A DNA stretch of 64,000 nucleotides from Elysia chlorotica. Lineage: Eukaryota > Mollusca > Gastropoda > Plakobranchidae. How positions within the stretch are numbered: the stretch's first letter is position 1; each line of letters starts with the position of its first letter. Shown piece by piece: positions 1 to 11,410 of this stretch. A model generated the notes under the pieces. It was not told where the DNA came from and did not search any database. It saw only the letters and a list, made by a program, of their open reading frames with translations. The DNA lies in contig RQTK01000417.1 of the NCBI GenBank assembly GCA_003991915.1, positions 1 to 64,000 of the forward strand, written 5' to 3'. The position numbers were made by a program, and so were the translations under genes.

Positions 1-158
<158 letters not shown>

Positions 159-649
159 ATATGAATTTTTGTTGTTGTAGTAACTGTTGGGACGTCGCGG
201 CGGTGGGGGTTGTAGTCATTGTAGAGGCGATTATAAGAAGTAGCAGCAACAATATCAATGGAAGTTTTTTTACAAAAGTAGTCAAGGCATTAGGTCCAAC
301 AGTCTCAAGTTTGAAGAGCAGGACTTGACGAACTGGCTATCCAACGACTGATTTTACTAAGAGATGTTATTCTCTCTTCATCCAGTCCAGATAATTAGGG
401 TTTTTCTCTTTTACAATCATAGAACGTTTTATTGTTAATGTGCAAGATTTTAAAAAGTTTTGGTTTTATTGTCGTAATTGTTTGTATAGTCAGTGTTGTT
501 AGGTTGGTTGTTTGTTGTTTTGTTTTGTTTTTGTTGTTTTTTTATATACAAAAAAGGGTAACAGTTCCTACCTCTGGAGATCTCATACGCTGCACAATTA
601 TTTTTCGACATTAATTATGTTGTTGTTGCTGTTGTTTTTGTTTTGCTAG

Positions 650-689
<40 letters not shown>

Positions 690-1057
690 GATGATGATGA
701 TGTTGTTGTTGTTTGCTTTTAGTGCTCTCCCTAATTCTTGGTTGCCAATCGATGGTTTTTACGTCCATCATTCTAGCATTTTCAGCTTTGTTTTCCGGAA
801 AATTCTAGAACATATTTCCAGTTCGTTGGTTTCCTAATTAGACCTACCTTGCATGGAACTTTGTCTTTCATTTACTTTCACTGAAGCATCTTAAGCATTT
901 TCCTTTCCATCGCGCTTTGTGCGGCTCTGAATCTGGTCATAATTGTTTTTGATCAGAACCACGTTTGGTATTGATACATCATAAGTTTTTTGTTTGTTTT
1001 TGTTTTTTTGTTTTTGTTTTTGTTGGTGTTATTATTTGTTTGTTTGTTGTTGTTGTT

Positions 1058-1099
<42 letters not shown>

Positions 1100-2936
1100 T
1101 AGGATATTGGTAAATATAAAACTAATGGTGCAATTATTATGCCCATCCATGAATTATCCCATTGCGACCAAAGCATCCCCATCCTGCTCTAAATCATGCA
1201 CAAAATATCTTCTTTCATTGCTAATTTTCCTAGTAAACTTTTTCTATTCCTTTTTTTTTTCATTAGTAGGGTGAAGATTTTTTATGCATGTTATACTACA
1301 GGGGACCTACTGGTCCACACTTATTTGCACCACACCACCAACTTCCAAGAATCTTTTTTTTTTTTTTTAAGCAATATAATACAATATTATTGTTTTTCAC
1401 CAGATTCCCGTTTGCTTGTGTTGATTTTTTTTTCGCCATTTTAAGTAAATGCCCTAATGGCGTATATAACTGCTGACAATATTTCCACCAATCATTGCAT
1501 CATATCACTTGTTATCTCACGGGGTTCCGTGGCTTGGTTTTTGCTCATTACCTTTACACACCCGCCGATCTCTGGTTTAGTGACGGCGGTACCGCTTCAT
1601 AAACCGGGCTGGTCTGGTACAGATTTGTAGAATTATTTCTCCATCTGTCGGCTGATTTCCATGTTTGCCTTTCGCGTATGCTTTGTTTTTCTTGTTACCA
1701 TTGGTTTGTATATCTCGTTCGGTCCTTTTTTCTGTTTGAACACGTTTATCACAAACACTTAGTGCTTTCTCTTTGCTGATTCTGTTCTAATGTCTTTATT
1801 GTTGATTTTTCTCTGTTTACTCATACTCAGTCTTCTCTGCCATGGTTTCATTTTCTTTTATTCTGATTGCCTTCATTTCTTTTTTTTTTTAATTGCTCCA
1901 TTTATATATCTTCCATATGGGCCACCTTTTCAATCTTCTTCTCAGTCATCATTTTGATTGTATCTTTATTCACCGAATTGAAGTCCTCTATGGAGAGTGT
2001 CATCACCTCATGTCAGATTTAAAACGTGGTTTTTTAGTTCGAGGTGATACTTTTACTGGTTCTGTGAGTCTCAAATTAAAAGTTGCCCTCGTGCTGTTCG
2101 GTCGTCGCTCCCTATAGCTTAGCATCAGATGATATCGCTTCTGCGTTTATATATAGTGGTGTTGTGTGATGTTATTATAGGCCTGCACTATTTTGTTGTT
2201 TTTTTAAATATTTGTTTCGATAATTCCAAGGTACAGTACATTTTTTTGGTAGAATGCGTTTATCATAAACATTTTATTTTCAGCAGCTACGTAACAGCCG
2301 TTGTCCTCTTTCGTATCCTTTGTCCACGTTTCTAAATTAGAATGGCTGTTAGTTTGGACACACTGTTACATGTACATGTGTGCTTCTTTTTCAACCGATT
2401 ACGCCTATACATCAATAATATAAACAATTTTGCATAATGGTGCAATTATATAGTTTACTTTCACTTTTAAGCCTGAAGCAAAATGTTATTATACTTCAGG
2501 GACTTCACTTTCTATTTTGTTTAAGCCAAGCGCCTATTATCACCACCGCAGTCACTTTAAAAGCTACCTAATTCAAAATGGCTGCGCCCTGCGACTCAGC
2601 TCTATCTAGATTCTCCTAGATCTATTAATCACAAAAACTTTCAATGTTCTTAAAATTGAAATCATATAAAGGTTTAAGTTCATCAAGCTCAATTAGATGC
2701 AATTAGAATACGGCCCTTTTTTCCTTAAAAAAAATGGCGTCAAAATATAGATCTAAATGGATTCTAAGGTAAACTTAGATTACATCTAGATCTAGATCTA
2801 GATTCTATATTTTTATTTAGGGTAGAATACACTAAACAAGACGTCTTACTCTTAGGACGAGACGTAAGCCACGCCATACAAGTACATTCTACCCTAGATC
2901 TAGATTCTAGCTGTGTGATGCATTGTCACTGTTGTG
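159..2936. other. Intergenic, low-complexity T-rich stretch
   Basis: I find no supportable gene here. The stretch is T-rich and holds TTG/TGT simple repeats at about 651-713 and 1046-1099. These create long poly-Leu/Val/Cys or poly-Gln reading frames that are not real proteins. Islands of AGATCT/TCTAGA appear near 2608-2650 and 2745-2810. A moderately GC-richer patch at 1500-1680 may be old transposon sequence, but no domain is readable. Confidence 0.6.
2818..2896. repeat. Short inverted-repeat element (MITE-like)
   Basis: The arm TAGGGTAGAAT at about 2818-2828 is repeated in inverted form (ATTCTACCCTA) at about 2884-2894. The spacer is about 55 bp. TCTAGATCT-rich sequence flanks both arms. 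It could be a small foldback or MITE relic, or chance; no target-site duplication was established. Confidence 0.4.
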
Positions 2937-3853
2937 GACCTCTAGGACAGTTAAAGTTAATAAGTACCATATAATTTATAACTAACAGAACTGATTGAGA
3001 GCTCAGGAGATTTGACGTTGTAATTGATTTTGATGATGATTTATTTCTTTACTGATTATTGTTTCTCTTCCTCTGCAGATTTTATCATCAGAGAAGCCAA
3101 ATGCTTCTACCACATCCCACTAGGAGAATTAATTTGGTCTCCTTGCTGTAGAATTCTTCATAATTGGTCAGAATCAATCCCTTGAGATGGCTTTCTCAAG
3201 GAAACTGTGTAGAAGAAAGGGCATCTGTTCAATATTGCTTACCATGTTGATTATGTTTTTCTTTTACTTATTCAAGACATTGCCGGACGAAAATCCATCT
3301 GATGTAATACATCAATCAAACATAAAGGCATTTAACAAAGAAAATATGCCAGAAACAATTTCCATCATTCTTTTAGACTTTGAAGATTTTGACAATGCAC
3401 TAGTAAAAACAACTGATGCCCTTCACAGTGTTTAGGGCGTGTTCCGATATTCATTGTATCGAACCACCTGATGTACCCACCAGTGGAGATTGATCCTGAC
3501 AGCAACGTTCGCATTATCAACCTGGAGGCAGATCTGACCAGGAACTACAGCTCTGGGGATGTCAGCCACCTGATCAGGACAGAGTTTGTTTTGATCCTGC
3601 CTGACGCGTCTAGCCTGGAGAGTGCAAATCAGATCAAAAGTTTTATAGCTTTTCTTAATTTTAAAAAAGCTACTAAAGCAGTGGCAATTCCACAAGTCGA
3701 CGAGTCTCTATATTGTACAAACTTCAGTGTTGATCTGAAACGCTGGTCAATTACATACGGAAAAGATTATTTAAGAAACCCTGTGAACTGCCCATTGGTC
3801 AAGGGGACCCATGGGCTACTAATGAGAACACAGACGCTTCAATCTCTTCCTTT
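2937..3853 (+). repeat. Direct partial duplication of the FKRP 5' region (copy 1)
   Basis: This stretch is nearly identical to the 5' part of the intact FKRP locus at 8128-9234 and lies 5380 bp before it in the same orientation. Homology starts in flanking sequence at about 2937. It is interrupted by about 190 bp present only in the downstream copy, then runs through the splice acceptor, 5' UTR and coding region to base 3853, where it stops abruptly. Intron-side sequence upstream of the acceptor is included, so this is a genomic duplication and not a retrocopy. Confidence 0.9.
3079..3853 (+). pseudogene. FKRP partial duplicate, frameshifted and 3'-truncated
   Basis: The ATG at 3187 opens a frame identical at first to intact FKRP at 8567. 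One T is missing from a T run (3431-3433, where the intact copy has one more), giving an immediate stop after 82 residues. The homologous frame resumes at about 3435 and continues to residue 223, where homology ends at 3853 and unrelated sequence begins. The LicD-type catalytic half is therefore entirely absent. The acceptor CTCTGCAG (3071-3078) is retained. Very few substitutions separate the copies; one changes Ser119 to Arg. The duplication is therefore recent. The indel could be an assembly error, but the truncation would still leave no enzyme. Confidence 0.9.
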
Positions 3854-4739
3854 GTGCCAGGGTTACCGCACCCCCTGTGTATGTAGGGAAGATAAAAAGA
3901 GTTTTTAGCATTGATCTTGAAAGAAATATTAACCCTGTATTGTAACTTATGTTCTAATTATATTAACTCTATTAATATATGATCTTTTGTTGTTGGTCTC
4001 TGAGCTCGCGCTCCTTTGCCTAGGGTCATGAAGAAAAAGGCAGCAGTTTTCTGCAGCTATGCTGAGGTGGAATACAAAGCCTTGGAGGTCAGGTCTCAAA
4101 GGAAGAAACTGCTGTCTTGGTTGGCTAAGACTGGGGCATTGGAACAGTTACAGTGTGTTTTCCACGGTCTCCAAACTGTCATCACACAATGGACAAAGTG
4201 GTGTGTGTTCTGGATTTAGTCTGTTCGGGTGAAAGTTGAGGGGGATGTGTTGCGTTCTCATGCGAAAAATAGCACTTTGTTCTTTCCTCTGAATAAGGTA
4301 TTATAGGATCTTGTAGTTTTACTGTTTTTTGTTGTTTGTACACAATTCTCCTTGTTTTCCCCCTTGCCCACTTTTTCATCCATTTTTCTTTAAAATTTTG
4401 ACAGATAATTCTTTTTGTTTTTTGGTAAGTTGTTTTTATTAGTGGCTGTTCTTGCATAGCCCCTTTTCATTTCCTGGTAGATTTATATGGCGTGGGATCC
4501 ACTGACACACAAGGGCGATAGGTTATTTATTGAAAATGCATTTAATTTCTAGAAGTATGTCAAGTGTTTCTGAAGAGTTTTGTGTAGCTTCCAAATGTAG
4601 GACCGATTTTGAATCTGTGAAAAGTACTGTATATATATGTTGCCAGGGATGGATTTCTCTGAAAAGTTTCATTTAATGTAAGTAGGGCTGCTTGGATGCC
4701 TTTAAGTTTCGTCTCTTAGTTAGAGCATGCTTAACCGCA
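3854..4739. other. Spacer between FKRP duplicate and non-LTR remnant
   Basis: No supportable gene. A 67-codon frame (4016-4219, +) has no recognisable domain. The sequence is presumably transposon-derived or old flanking DNA. Confidence 0.45.
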
Positions 4740-7495
4740 GGCAAAATAAAGCTCTTTAGAACTTCCATCGTATCCAGCATTTACAGTGGCTCTAACGGCA
4801 GACCCATCTCATGATCTGTATAAATGTGGATAATCTTGAGGGTAGCTGTCAATAGTTCTCTCAGCTGTTCTTTTTAGTTCAGTTACATCTGTTTGCCTGG
4901 TAATATTTTCATCTATGAGTTGAAGCTTTAATCCTGGGCATAGAAGTGGTATGTGAGGCGGTATTTTCATTACAAAAAGGGCTCTTGTTTCAGGAGCCGG
5001 CACTTCTCTTTTAATTCTTGTGTCTTGTGCAGAATAGATTGGTGTTTAAGTCTGCTTTTTCCTTTCCAGTTTTCAACAATCACTTTTGTTATTATTGGGC
5101 AGTCTAAGACATCTTTCTTTATGTTCTAATGATGCCTTTTGTCTGCGCAAACTCAAGGGTACAAGATTGGCTTGGAATTCACATGCTGCTGTTGGAGTTG
5201 CTATCATTTCTCCACAGATAAAACAAAGTGCTTGGCTTTGAATGCGGTCTATTTCTGTGTTGGTTGATTGGCTGCTTGAGATTAGTAATGATTGGTTCTA
5301 ATCTAGTACAGACCTGATATACCCGATATACATGGTTCTTAGGGTTTGCATATCGGAGCCCCATTTTGTACTAGCAAGACGTTTAAGAAGTGAAAGTCGT
5401 TTGGCAGCTTTTTCTTTTATGTTTGCTACATGTCTTTTCATCGTAAGTCTACTTTCAAGTTGAACTCCCAGATAAGTTGCATGCTCATCTTTTTTTAACT
5501 GCTGTTTTTCAAATTTAATAGACAAATTACGCTTGGTTTCTTTTGGACTGAGAGTAAATGTTGTATTCACTGACTTCTGTGATTTGATGTTCTTAGCAAT
5601 GTCATTGAGGAAAATCAAGAAAATTGTGCAGCTCAATGCTGAACCCTGGGGAAGACCATCTTCAAAGACTTGCTTTGATGATTGAGAGTTGTTAAGTTTT
5701 GTCTGTATCGTTATTGCACAAAAATAAACCTTGTATTTGAAGTCTCTGCATTTTTAAAAGTAAACCTTTTCTCCACACTGTCGTATGCCTGTTGCAAGTC
5801 TATAAAGACAGCTGCAGTGTGGTGTCCATCTTGGTATCCATCTTGTATGCTTTGACAGAGCCGAAAGAGGTGGTCTTCTGTTTGAGTTTTCGCTCTGAAA
5901 CCTGCTTGGTCTACGCTAAGAATTTTGGAGTCTTCTAGCCACCAGTAGAGTCGATGATTGATGATTTTTTCACTTCCTTTACCAACACAGAAAGTCAGTG
6001 AAATGGGTCTGTAACTTTTCAAATCTTTTGGGTCTTTATCTTTCTTTAAGATAGGCGCAATGTGAGCATTTTTCCAAGCTTTTGGAGTTGTCCACTATTC
6101 CATGTATAATTGAGAAGATATAGCAGTGTTTTATATCCCAGTGGACCCATGTGTTATGTATTTTGTTAGGGCCTGAGGTCTTTTTCTGCTTGAGTGTTTT
6201 TAAGGCAGTTACCAATTCCTCAAGTTTACGTTGTCCTGTAGAAATTGAGGCAATATCTTTTTCATTTTCTCCCTTATCTTCAGTTCTTTCAGCAACACCC
6301 TGTCATTTAGCTTGTCTGTTCTAGATTTGTGTATGTTTGCAAAGTGTTTGTTAAGCTTCTCTGATTGTTGTTCCTTGGTTTTGGATTTGTTTTGTGTTTT
6401 TTTCCAGAAAGGCTTTCTAAAATCTTATAAGCTCTTTCCTCAAATCCAAGGTTGCACATGCTTTGCGCCATTTCTCTCTCTTTACTGATCCTATCACTAG
6501 TTTAGCTTTATTGATTTCTTTGTTTCAAAAGGGTTTATAATATTTGTTAACATTGCCTCTCGGTATGTGCTGTTTTGAAGCCGTAAGTATAATGGATGAG
6601 AACTTTTGTTCCATATTGTCCACATCTTTAATTTGGAAGTTTTATCTTGCCCTTATCATGTCTTGTTTGTATTGTGGTTAGGATTGGCTTGTGGTCGCTG
6701 CAGATGTCTGGCATAACTTTCACAGTGGAACAGGGTTCAATATCGGATGACTCAATGGTCAAATCAGGGTGGCTGAGGGCAATTAGCATTTTGAAAGCTC
6801 CATCTTGCTCTTCTCTGTTGGGGGTCCCTTTCATGTTTTGTTTGTATTGTGGTTTGTATTGGCCTGAGGTCACTGCTAATGTCGGCATAACCTGCACCAT
6901 GCTGCAGGGTTCAATAGTGGATGAAACAATCATTTCTATTGGTCTGATGATTCACAGGTGCATGGATAAGCAGTATATCCTGTAAGATGGACGTTAGTGT
7001 TTTTATGGAGACTTTCCTGTATAAGAGCATTAGGACTATTGCTCGATGTAAATATTTTCACTAGTTTTATTCTTTAGACCACAAATATTTCAGGAGGATG
7101 TTCAGCTTAGTTTGCATTTTTGGATTTTTTTCCTCTTTCTTTCTAAATAGACCTGAGGATTTCTGTCTCACCTGGTAACCAGTAGCATACTTGTCACTAG
7201 ATGCAGCCTGGTTTCGCGTTGACTGGCGCAGGCCTTTTGTGAGGCGTGGCTCAATCTCGTTTGATTTATTTTTTGTTTTCTTCATCGCATTACTGTGGGT
7301 TCTGTGACTTCTCCTCCTACCCACCCAAACTATCACACCCACACTATCCACAGGCTGTCCCTCTGCTGCATCCAAAATCAGCGTCCCCTTGTCAGTAATG
7401 TACTTACACAGTTTAAAGATGGACAATACAAATCCTGGTGACACTGTGCACTCAGCTGCAGTCCCCGCCACCAGAGCCTGCTGACTGGCTGACAT
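4740..7495 (-). mobile_element. Degenerate jockey-like non-LTR retrotransposon
   Basis: Read on the minus strand, the element keeps the domain order upstream ORF, endonuclease, reverse transcriptase, RNase H. A 142-residue frame (7495-7067) ends in KLNIL, like the start of an APE-type endonuclease. The end of that domain is recognisable from SDHKPIL at about 6690. RT blocks include YRPISL and FIDLQQAYDSV (6022-5711, palm motif A) and YLGVQLE (5636-5298). An RNase H-like stretch with DGSAVRATVNAGY is at about 4760-4810. Stops and frameshifts break it throughout, so it is dead. It sits antisense between the two FKRP copies. Confidence 0.75.
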
Positions 7496-8127
7496 TTGTC
7501 CATTTTGTCAGCTACTATTTAATGCCATAAGTGGTTGTAGGTCACTGGATCGTCACGTCATGCAGCGTCTGTGAGGGAGTTCACCAAGACCCGTTCCTTG
7601 GCTTCAGAAAAACATGCTTTCCACCCTTAGGGAGAGAAACTGACAAAGTGTTTGGAGAGGGCAACCCAGAAGGTGTTGTCATGCAACAGTCTGACTACCA
7701 CAGAGGGGTAATAAAGATAAAGGAGATAGACTAAGACAAAGGACAAGTACACCCCCAAGTGAAGGGGGGCCTGCTATATACTAGTACAGAGACTAGTTCG
7801 ATCCCACAGGCAAGGATCTCTCATGTTGATGGATATCAGATATTTCCACACGCCGGTAGTCCTGTATGTCGCATTTCTCAGGACCATGGTGTCCTCCTGG
7901 CCGGAGCTCAGTCAGCTACCCACGACCTCGCGGTCAGGGCACCCAGGCAGCACGACGTGAACGTTGAGTTGGCTTGAGTGTTTTATGCGATAAATATATG
8001 CATGGGTTGACAGCTGCCGCACATATTGACCAGAGAGAGACTGGAAGTTGGGCATTAACACCCCTTGCTGCCCATTCATTACTAAAAATTTGCAGCATTA
8101 CAATCAACATAGGTGACACTAACTAAG
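7496..8127. other. Spacer 5' of FKRP
   Basis: Short frames at 7531-7734 (+), 7759-7977 (+) and 8119-7934 (-) show no recognisable domain. I see no gene here. Confidence 0.4.
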
Positions 8128-9234
8128 GACCTCTAGGACAGTTACAGTTAATAAGTACCAATACTACCATAACTAACTGATTGAGAGAGGAGACTCAAAT
8201 TGTTCATTTACAGTTTTATATTAAAAAGCAAAAATGGTTGCTTGATAATGCCAAGATCTCCCATCCACGCTGGGTTACCTTATAAATATTCGCACAAGGT
8301 TATTTGCATCTTTTCCCTAAAGTCATGGGACTTTTTTCTAAGGCAATAGGATTTTTCGCTAACCATTTACGTGTATTGCAAGGTGTCTGATTTGACGTTG
8401 TAATTGATTTTGATGATGATTTATTTCTTTACTGATTATTGTTTCTCTTCCTCTGCAGATTTTATCATCAGAGAAGCCAAATGCTTCTACCACATCCCAC
8501 TAGGAGAATTAATTTGGTCTCCTTGCTGTAGAATTCTTCATAATTGGTCAGAATCAATCCCTTGAGATGGCTTTCTCAAGGAAACTGTGTAGAAGAAAGG
8601 GCATCTGTTCAATATTGCTTACCATGTTGATTATGTTTTTCTTTTACTTATTCAAGACATTGCCGGACGAAAATCCATCTGATGTAATACATCAATCAAA
8701 CATAAAGGCATTTAACAAAGAAAATATGCCAGAAACAATTTCCATCATTCTTTTAGACTTTGAAGATTTTGACAATGCACTAGTAAAAACAACTGATGCC
8801 CTTCACAGTGTTTTAGGGCGTGTTCCGATATTCATTGTATCGAACCACCTGATGTACCCACCAGTGGAGATCGATCCTGACAGCAACGTTCGCATTATCA
8901 ACCTGGAGGCAGATCTGACCAGCAACTACAGCTCTGGGGATGTCAGCCACCTGATCAGGACAGAGTTTGTTTTGATCCTGCCTGACGCGTCTAGCCTGGA
9001 GAGTGCAAATCAGATCAAAAGTTTTATAGCTTTTCTTAATTTTAAAAAAGCTACTAAAGCAGTGGCAATTCCACAAGTTGACGAGTCTCTATATTGTACA
9101 AACTTCAGTGTTGATCTGAAACGCTGGTCAATTACATACGGAAAAGATTATTTAAGAAACCCTGTGAACTGCCCATTGGTCAAGGGGACCCATGGGCTAC
9201 TAATGAGAACACAGACGCTTCAATCTCTTCCTTT
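8128..9234 (+). repeat. Direct duplication, copy 2 (intact FKRP 5' region)
   Basis: Counterpart of 2937-3853. About 190 bp at 8198-8388 is absent from copy 1: either an insertion here or a deletion there. Homology ends at base 9234, inside the FKRP coding sequence at codon 223. Confidence 0.88.
8451..8458 (+). promoter_or_regulatory. Probable 5' UTR splice acceptor of FKRP
   Basis: A pyrimidine-rich tract (TTTCTCTTCCTCTGCAG) ends at 8458, 108 bp before the FKRP start codon. It is conserved in the broken copy (ending at 3078). The first non-coding exon was not located. Confidence 0.6.
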
Positions 9235-10081
9235 ACCGTTCATGCGCCCATTTCCACTGACCTTTTATGTGCAGGCTAAGGTTAAAGGCTGGAAGATCAG
9301 AGTGATGAAATCCGGACGGATTGGTGTGATTTCTAAACTTTACACAGATCCACATTCCAAGTGGAAAAGAAAAACAAGCGAGGCAGACCATCTGAAGACA
9401 TTTTACAAGTCTGTGGGTATCAGGCAAGAGACTTTACCCTCTGGCATTTCCCAGTACTACGGTTGTGACAGACACACTCCGCGCTGCTTCGGGACTGTAG
9501 TGAAGGACATGCCAGAGTACCTGTACCGAGGTCGCTGGACGCCCCCTTGCTGCCTGAAGGGGCTGAGGGAGACGGCCGTTCACGTTTTCTCAGTGTTAGA
9601 GAAATGTGACGTCCGTTACTGGCTGGAGGGAGGATCGCTCCTCGGTGCTGTTAGGCTGGGAGACATCATCCCATGGGACTATGATGTGGATATTGGCATC
9701 TATAAGGAAGATATTGTTAAGTGCAGACATCTGCGGCATGCATCAGAGGGCTCGGAGCCGTTTGTTGATGATCAAGACTTTTTGTGGGAAAGAGCCAGCG
9801 AGGGTGATTTTCTGCGGGTTCAGTACTCAGAGATTAACCATTTACATGTGGATATATTTCCCTTCTATTCCAAGAATGGGGTGATGACTAAAGATTCTTG
9901 GTTTGCGACTCACAGACAAGATGTTGAATTTTCCGAAAAGTTTCTTAAGCCTCTTACAAAAATTAACTTTACTGGTACTCTGGTCAGTGCACCTAACAAT
10001 GTGAAAAAGTTTTTAGAGTATAAGTTTGGAGAGGGAGTTGTTGAAAATCCCAGATATCCTAATTTAAAGAGGCCAGTGTGA
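8567..10081 (+). CDS. FKRP: Fukutin-related protein (ribitol-5-phosphate transferase)
   Basis: FKRP is a Golgi type II membrane enzyme that adds ribitol-5-phosphate to the O-mannosyl glycan of alpha-dystroglycan. This 504-aa frame (human about 495) has a basic N-tip, one membrane anchor at about residues 14-31, and a stem/globular region. A cysteine cluster C300, C307, C328 and C329 matches the family's zinc-binding loop. The LicD-type nucleotidyltransferase core has LEGGSLLGAVRLGD (353-366) and the metal-binding DYDVD (371-375). The coding region is uninterrupted, as in vertebrates. The start is the first in-frame ATG after a strong acceptor (CTCTGCAG at 8451-8458), so a 5' UTR intron is likely. 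A partial broken copy lies 5.4 kb upstream. Identification is by family motifs and is secure. Confidence 0.96.
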   Translation: MAFSRKLCRRKGICSILLTMLIMFFFYLFKTLPDENPSDVIHQSNIKAFNKENMPETISIILLDFEDFDNALVKTTDALHSVLGRVPIFIVSNHLMYPPVEIDPDSNVRIINLEADLTSNYSSGDVSHLIRTEFVLILPDASSLESANQIKSFIAFLNFKKATKAVAIPQVDESLYCTNFSVDLKRWSITYGKDYLRNPVNCPLVKGTHGLLMRTQTLQSLPLPFMRPFPLTFYVQAKVKGWKIRVMKSGRIGVISKLYTDPHSKWKRKTSEADHLKTFYKSVGIRQETLPSGISQYYGCDRHTPRCFGTVVKDMPEYLYRGRWTPPCCLKGLRETAVHVFSVLEKCDVRYWLEGGSLLGAVRLGDIIPWDYDVDIGIYKEDIVKCRHLRHASEGSEPFVDDQDFLWERASEGDFLRVQYSEINHLHVDIFPFYSKNGVMTKDSWFATHRQDVEFSEKFLKPLTKINFTGTLVSAPNNVKKFLEYKFGEGVVENPRYPNLKRPV

Positions 10082-10112
10082 GAAAGCTGTAATAATATTT
10101 GTATACTCCTAC

Positions 10113-10118
10113 AATAAA
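10113..10118 (+). terminator. Candidate FKRP polyadenylation signal
   Basis: AATAAA lies 32 bp after the stop codon. Another AATAAA-containing site is at about 10805. Which one is used cannot be told from sequence. Confidence 0.5.
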
Positions 10119-10922
10119 CTTTTTGGGGAAAAGAAGCACTGCTACAGACTACTTGGAGAGAATTACAAATGTATCACTTCACCAGTCATAGCTTTTTCTT
10201 TCCTCTTTTTTTGTAAAAAGGTCCCTGGATTCCAGCCTTTTTTGTGTAGGGGAATTCTCAGCTCTGATGAAACTATGGTTTATGTTAAACAGGGTTTATT
10301 TTAAGCAGATTTCATTTTAGCAAAGTGTCATCACAAAAGATGTACACTGAAATTTTAGAACTGTGAAATCAAATTGATAGTTATATGTATAAGGTTTGTA
10401 GAAACCTTGGGTGCTGAAAAGATGGGTGTTTGTGTGATCTCAAATTCTTTATTGCATGTTGTTCTGTAGACATTTTTTTTTTGTTTTGATTTTCAGGATT
10501 GGGTCTTTTCTGCAGGAGCAATTTTATTACAATGATATAAACAATTTGCCTTAGCTGTATAATTGTAGATTTCATGTGTAGTGAAATATGTATGTATATG
10601 CTTGGTTCTGATTGATTATATAATTATGTATTGGTAATCACTCTACTCAAAACTGTAATTAAATTAAAATTGAATCTTCATTTAGTTTTAAATCTGCTAA
10701 GTTTCTCAAGGAATCCGTACTAGGATCAGCAATATGAGCTGATGATCAAATCTTAGACCTCTTACTTGTCAGTCCAGAAAATGTGTACCAGTATACATGA
10801 ATGAAATAAAATGTAAAAGTACATTGAAGTACATTATGTAAAAACACAAACATTGTGCAATTTAGGAACTGATCTAAACCTGTTTAAGTGTAAGTTGTTT
10901 AAAACAGCAATAATCTTTAGTA

Positions 10923-10962
<40 letters not shown>

Positions 10963-11363
10963 TGTGTGTGTGTGGAGCATGCCAGATGTGTTTTTAAAAG
11001 GGCGCAAATATTTTTTGAATAAAATTGTTAAGATTAAAAAAAAAATTAAAGTGCCATATCTAATAACATCAGAATACCTTTTTTTACATTTTGGAATTGT
11101 GTTCAAAAGTGACAGCACTTTTTTGTACAATATATTGAACATTTCATAATCTTGCCCTTACTGCTATTTTGGTTTACACAGCTTATTTGTATCATTTTGA
11201 ATGGTATCCAATGGAGTCATTTTGAGATGATTGTTTTGGCATATTGCTAATTGAATTAAATTCTCTTGTAAATAGACATTTACCTTGTGCCAATCAGAAA
11301 ACCCACCATACTTTATCGAACATGATACAGTCAAACCAAACTGAGAGAGAGACAGAGACAGAG

Positions 11364-11410
<47 letters not shown>

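Noticed and set aside
3079-3853. Processed retrocopy explanation for the FKRP duplicate
   Set aside because: Intron-side sequence and the splice acceptor are duplicated, and no poly-A tail is present; genomic duplication fits better.
4016-4219. 67-residue basic frame downstream of the FKRP duplicate
   Set aside because: No recognisable domain, no splice or regulatory context; kept only as a spacer note.
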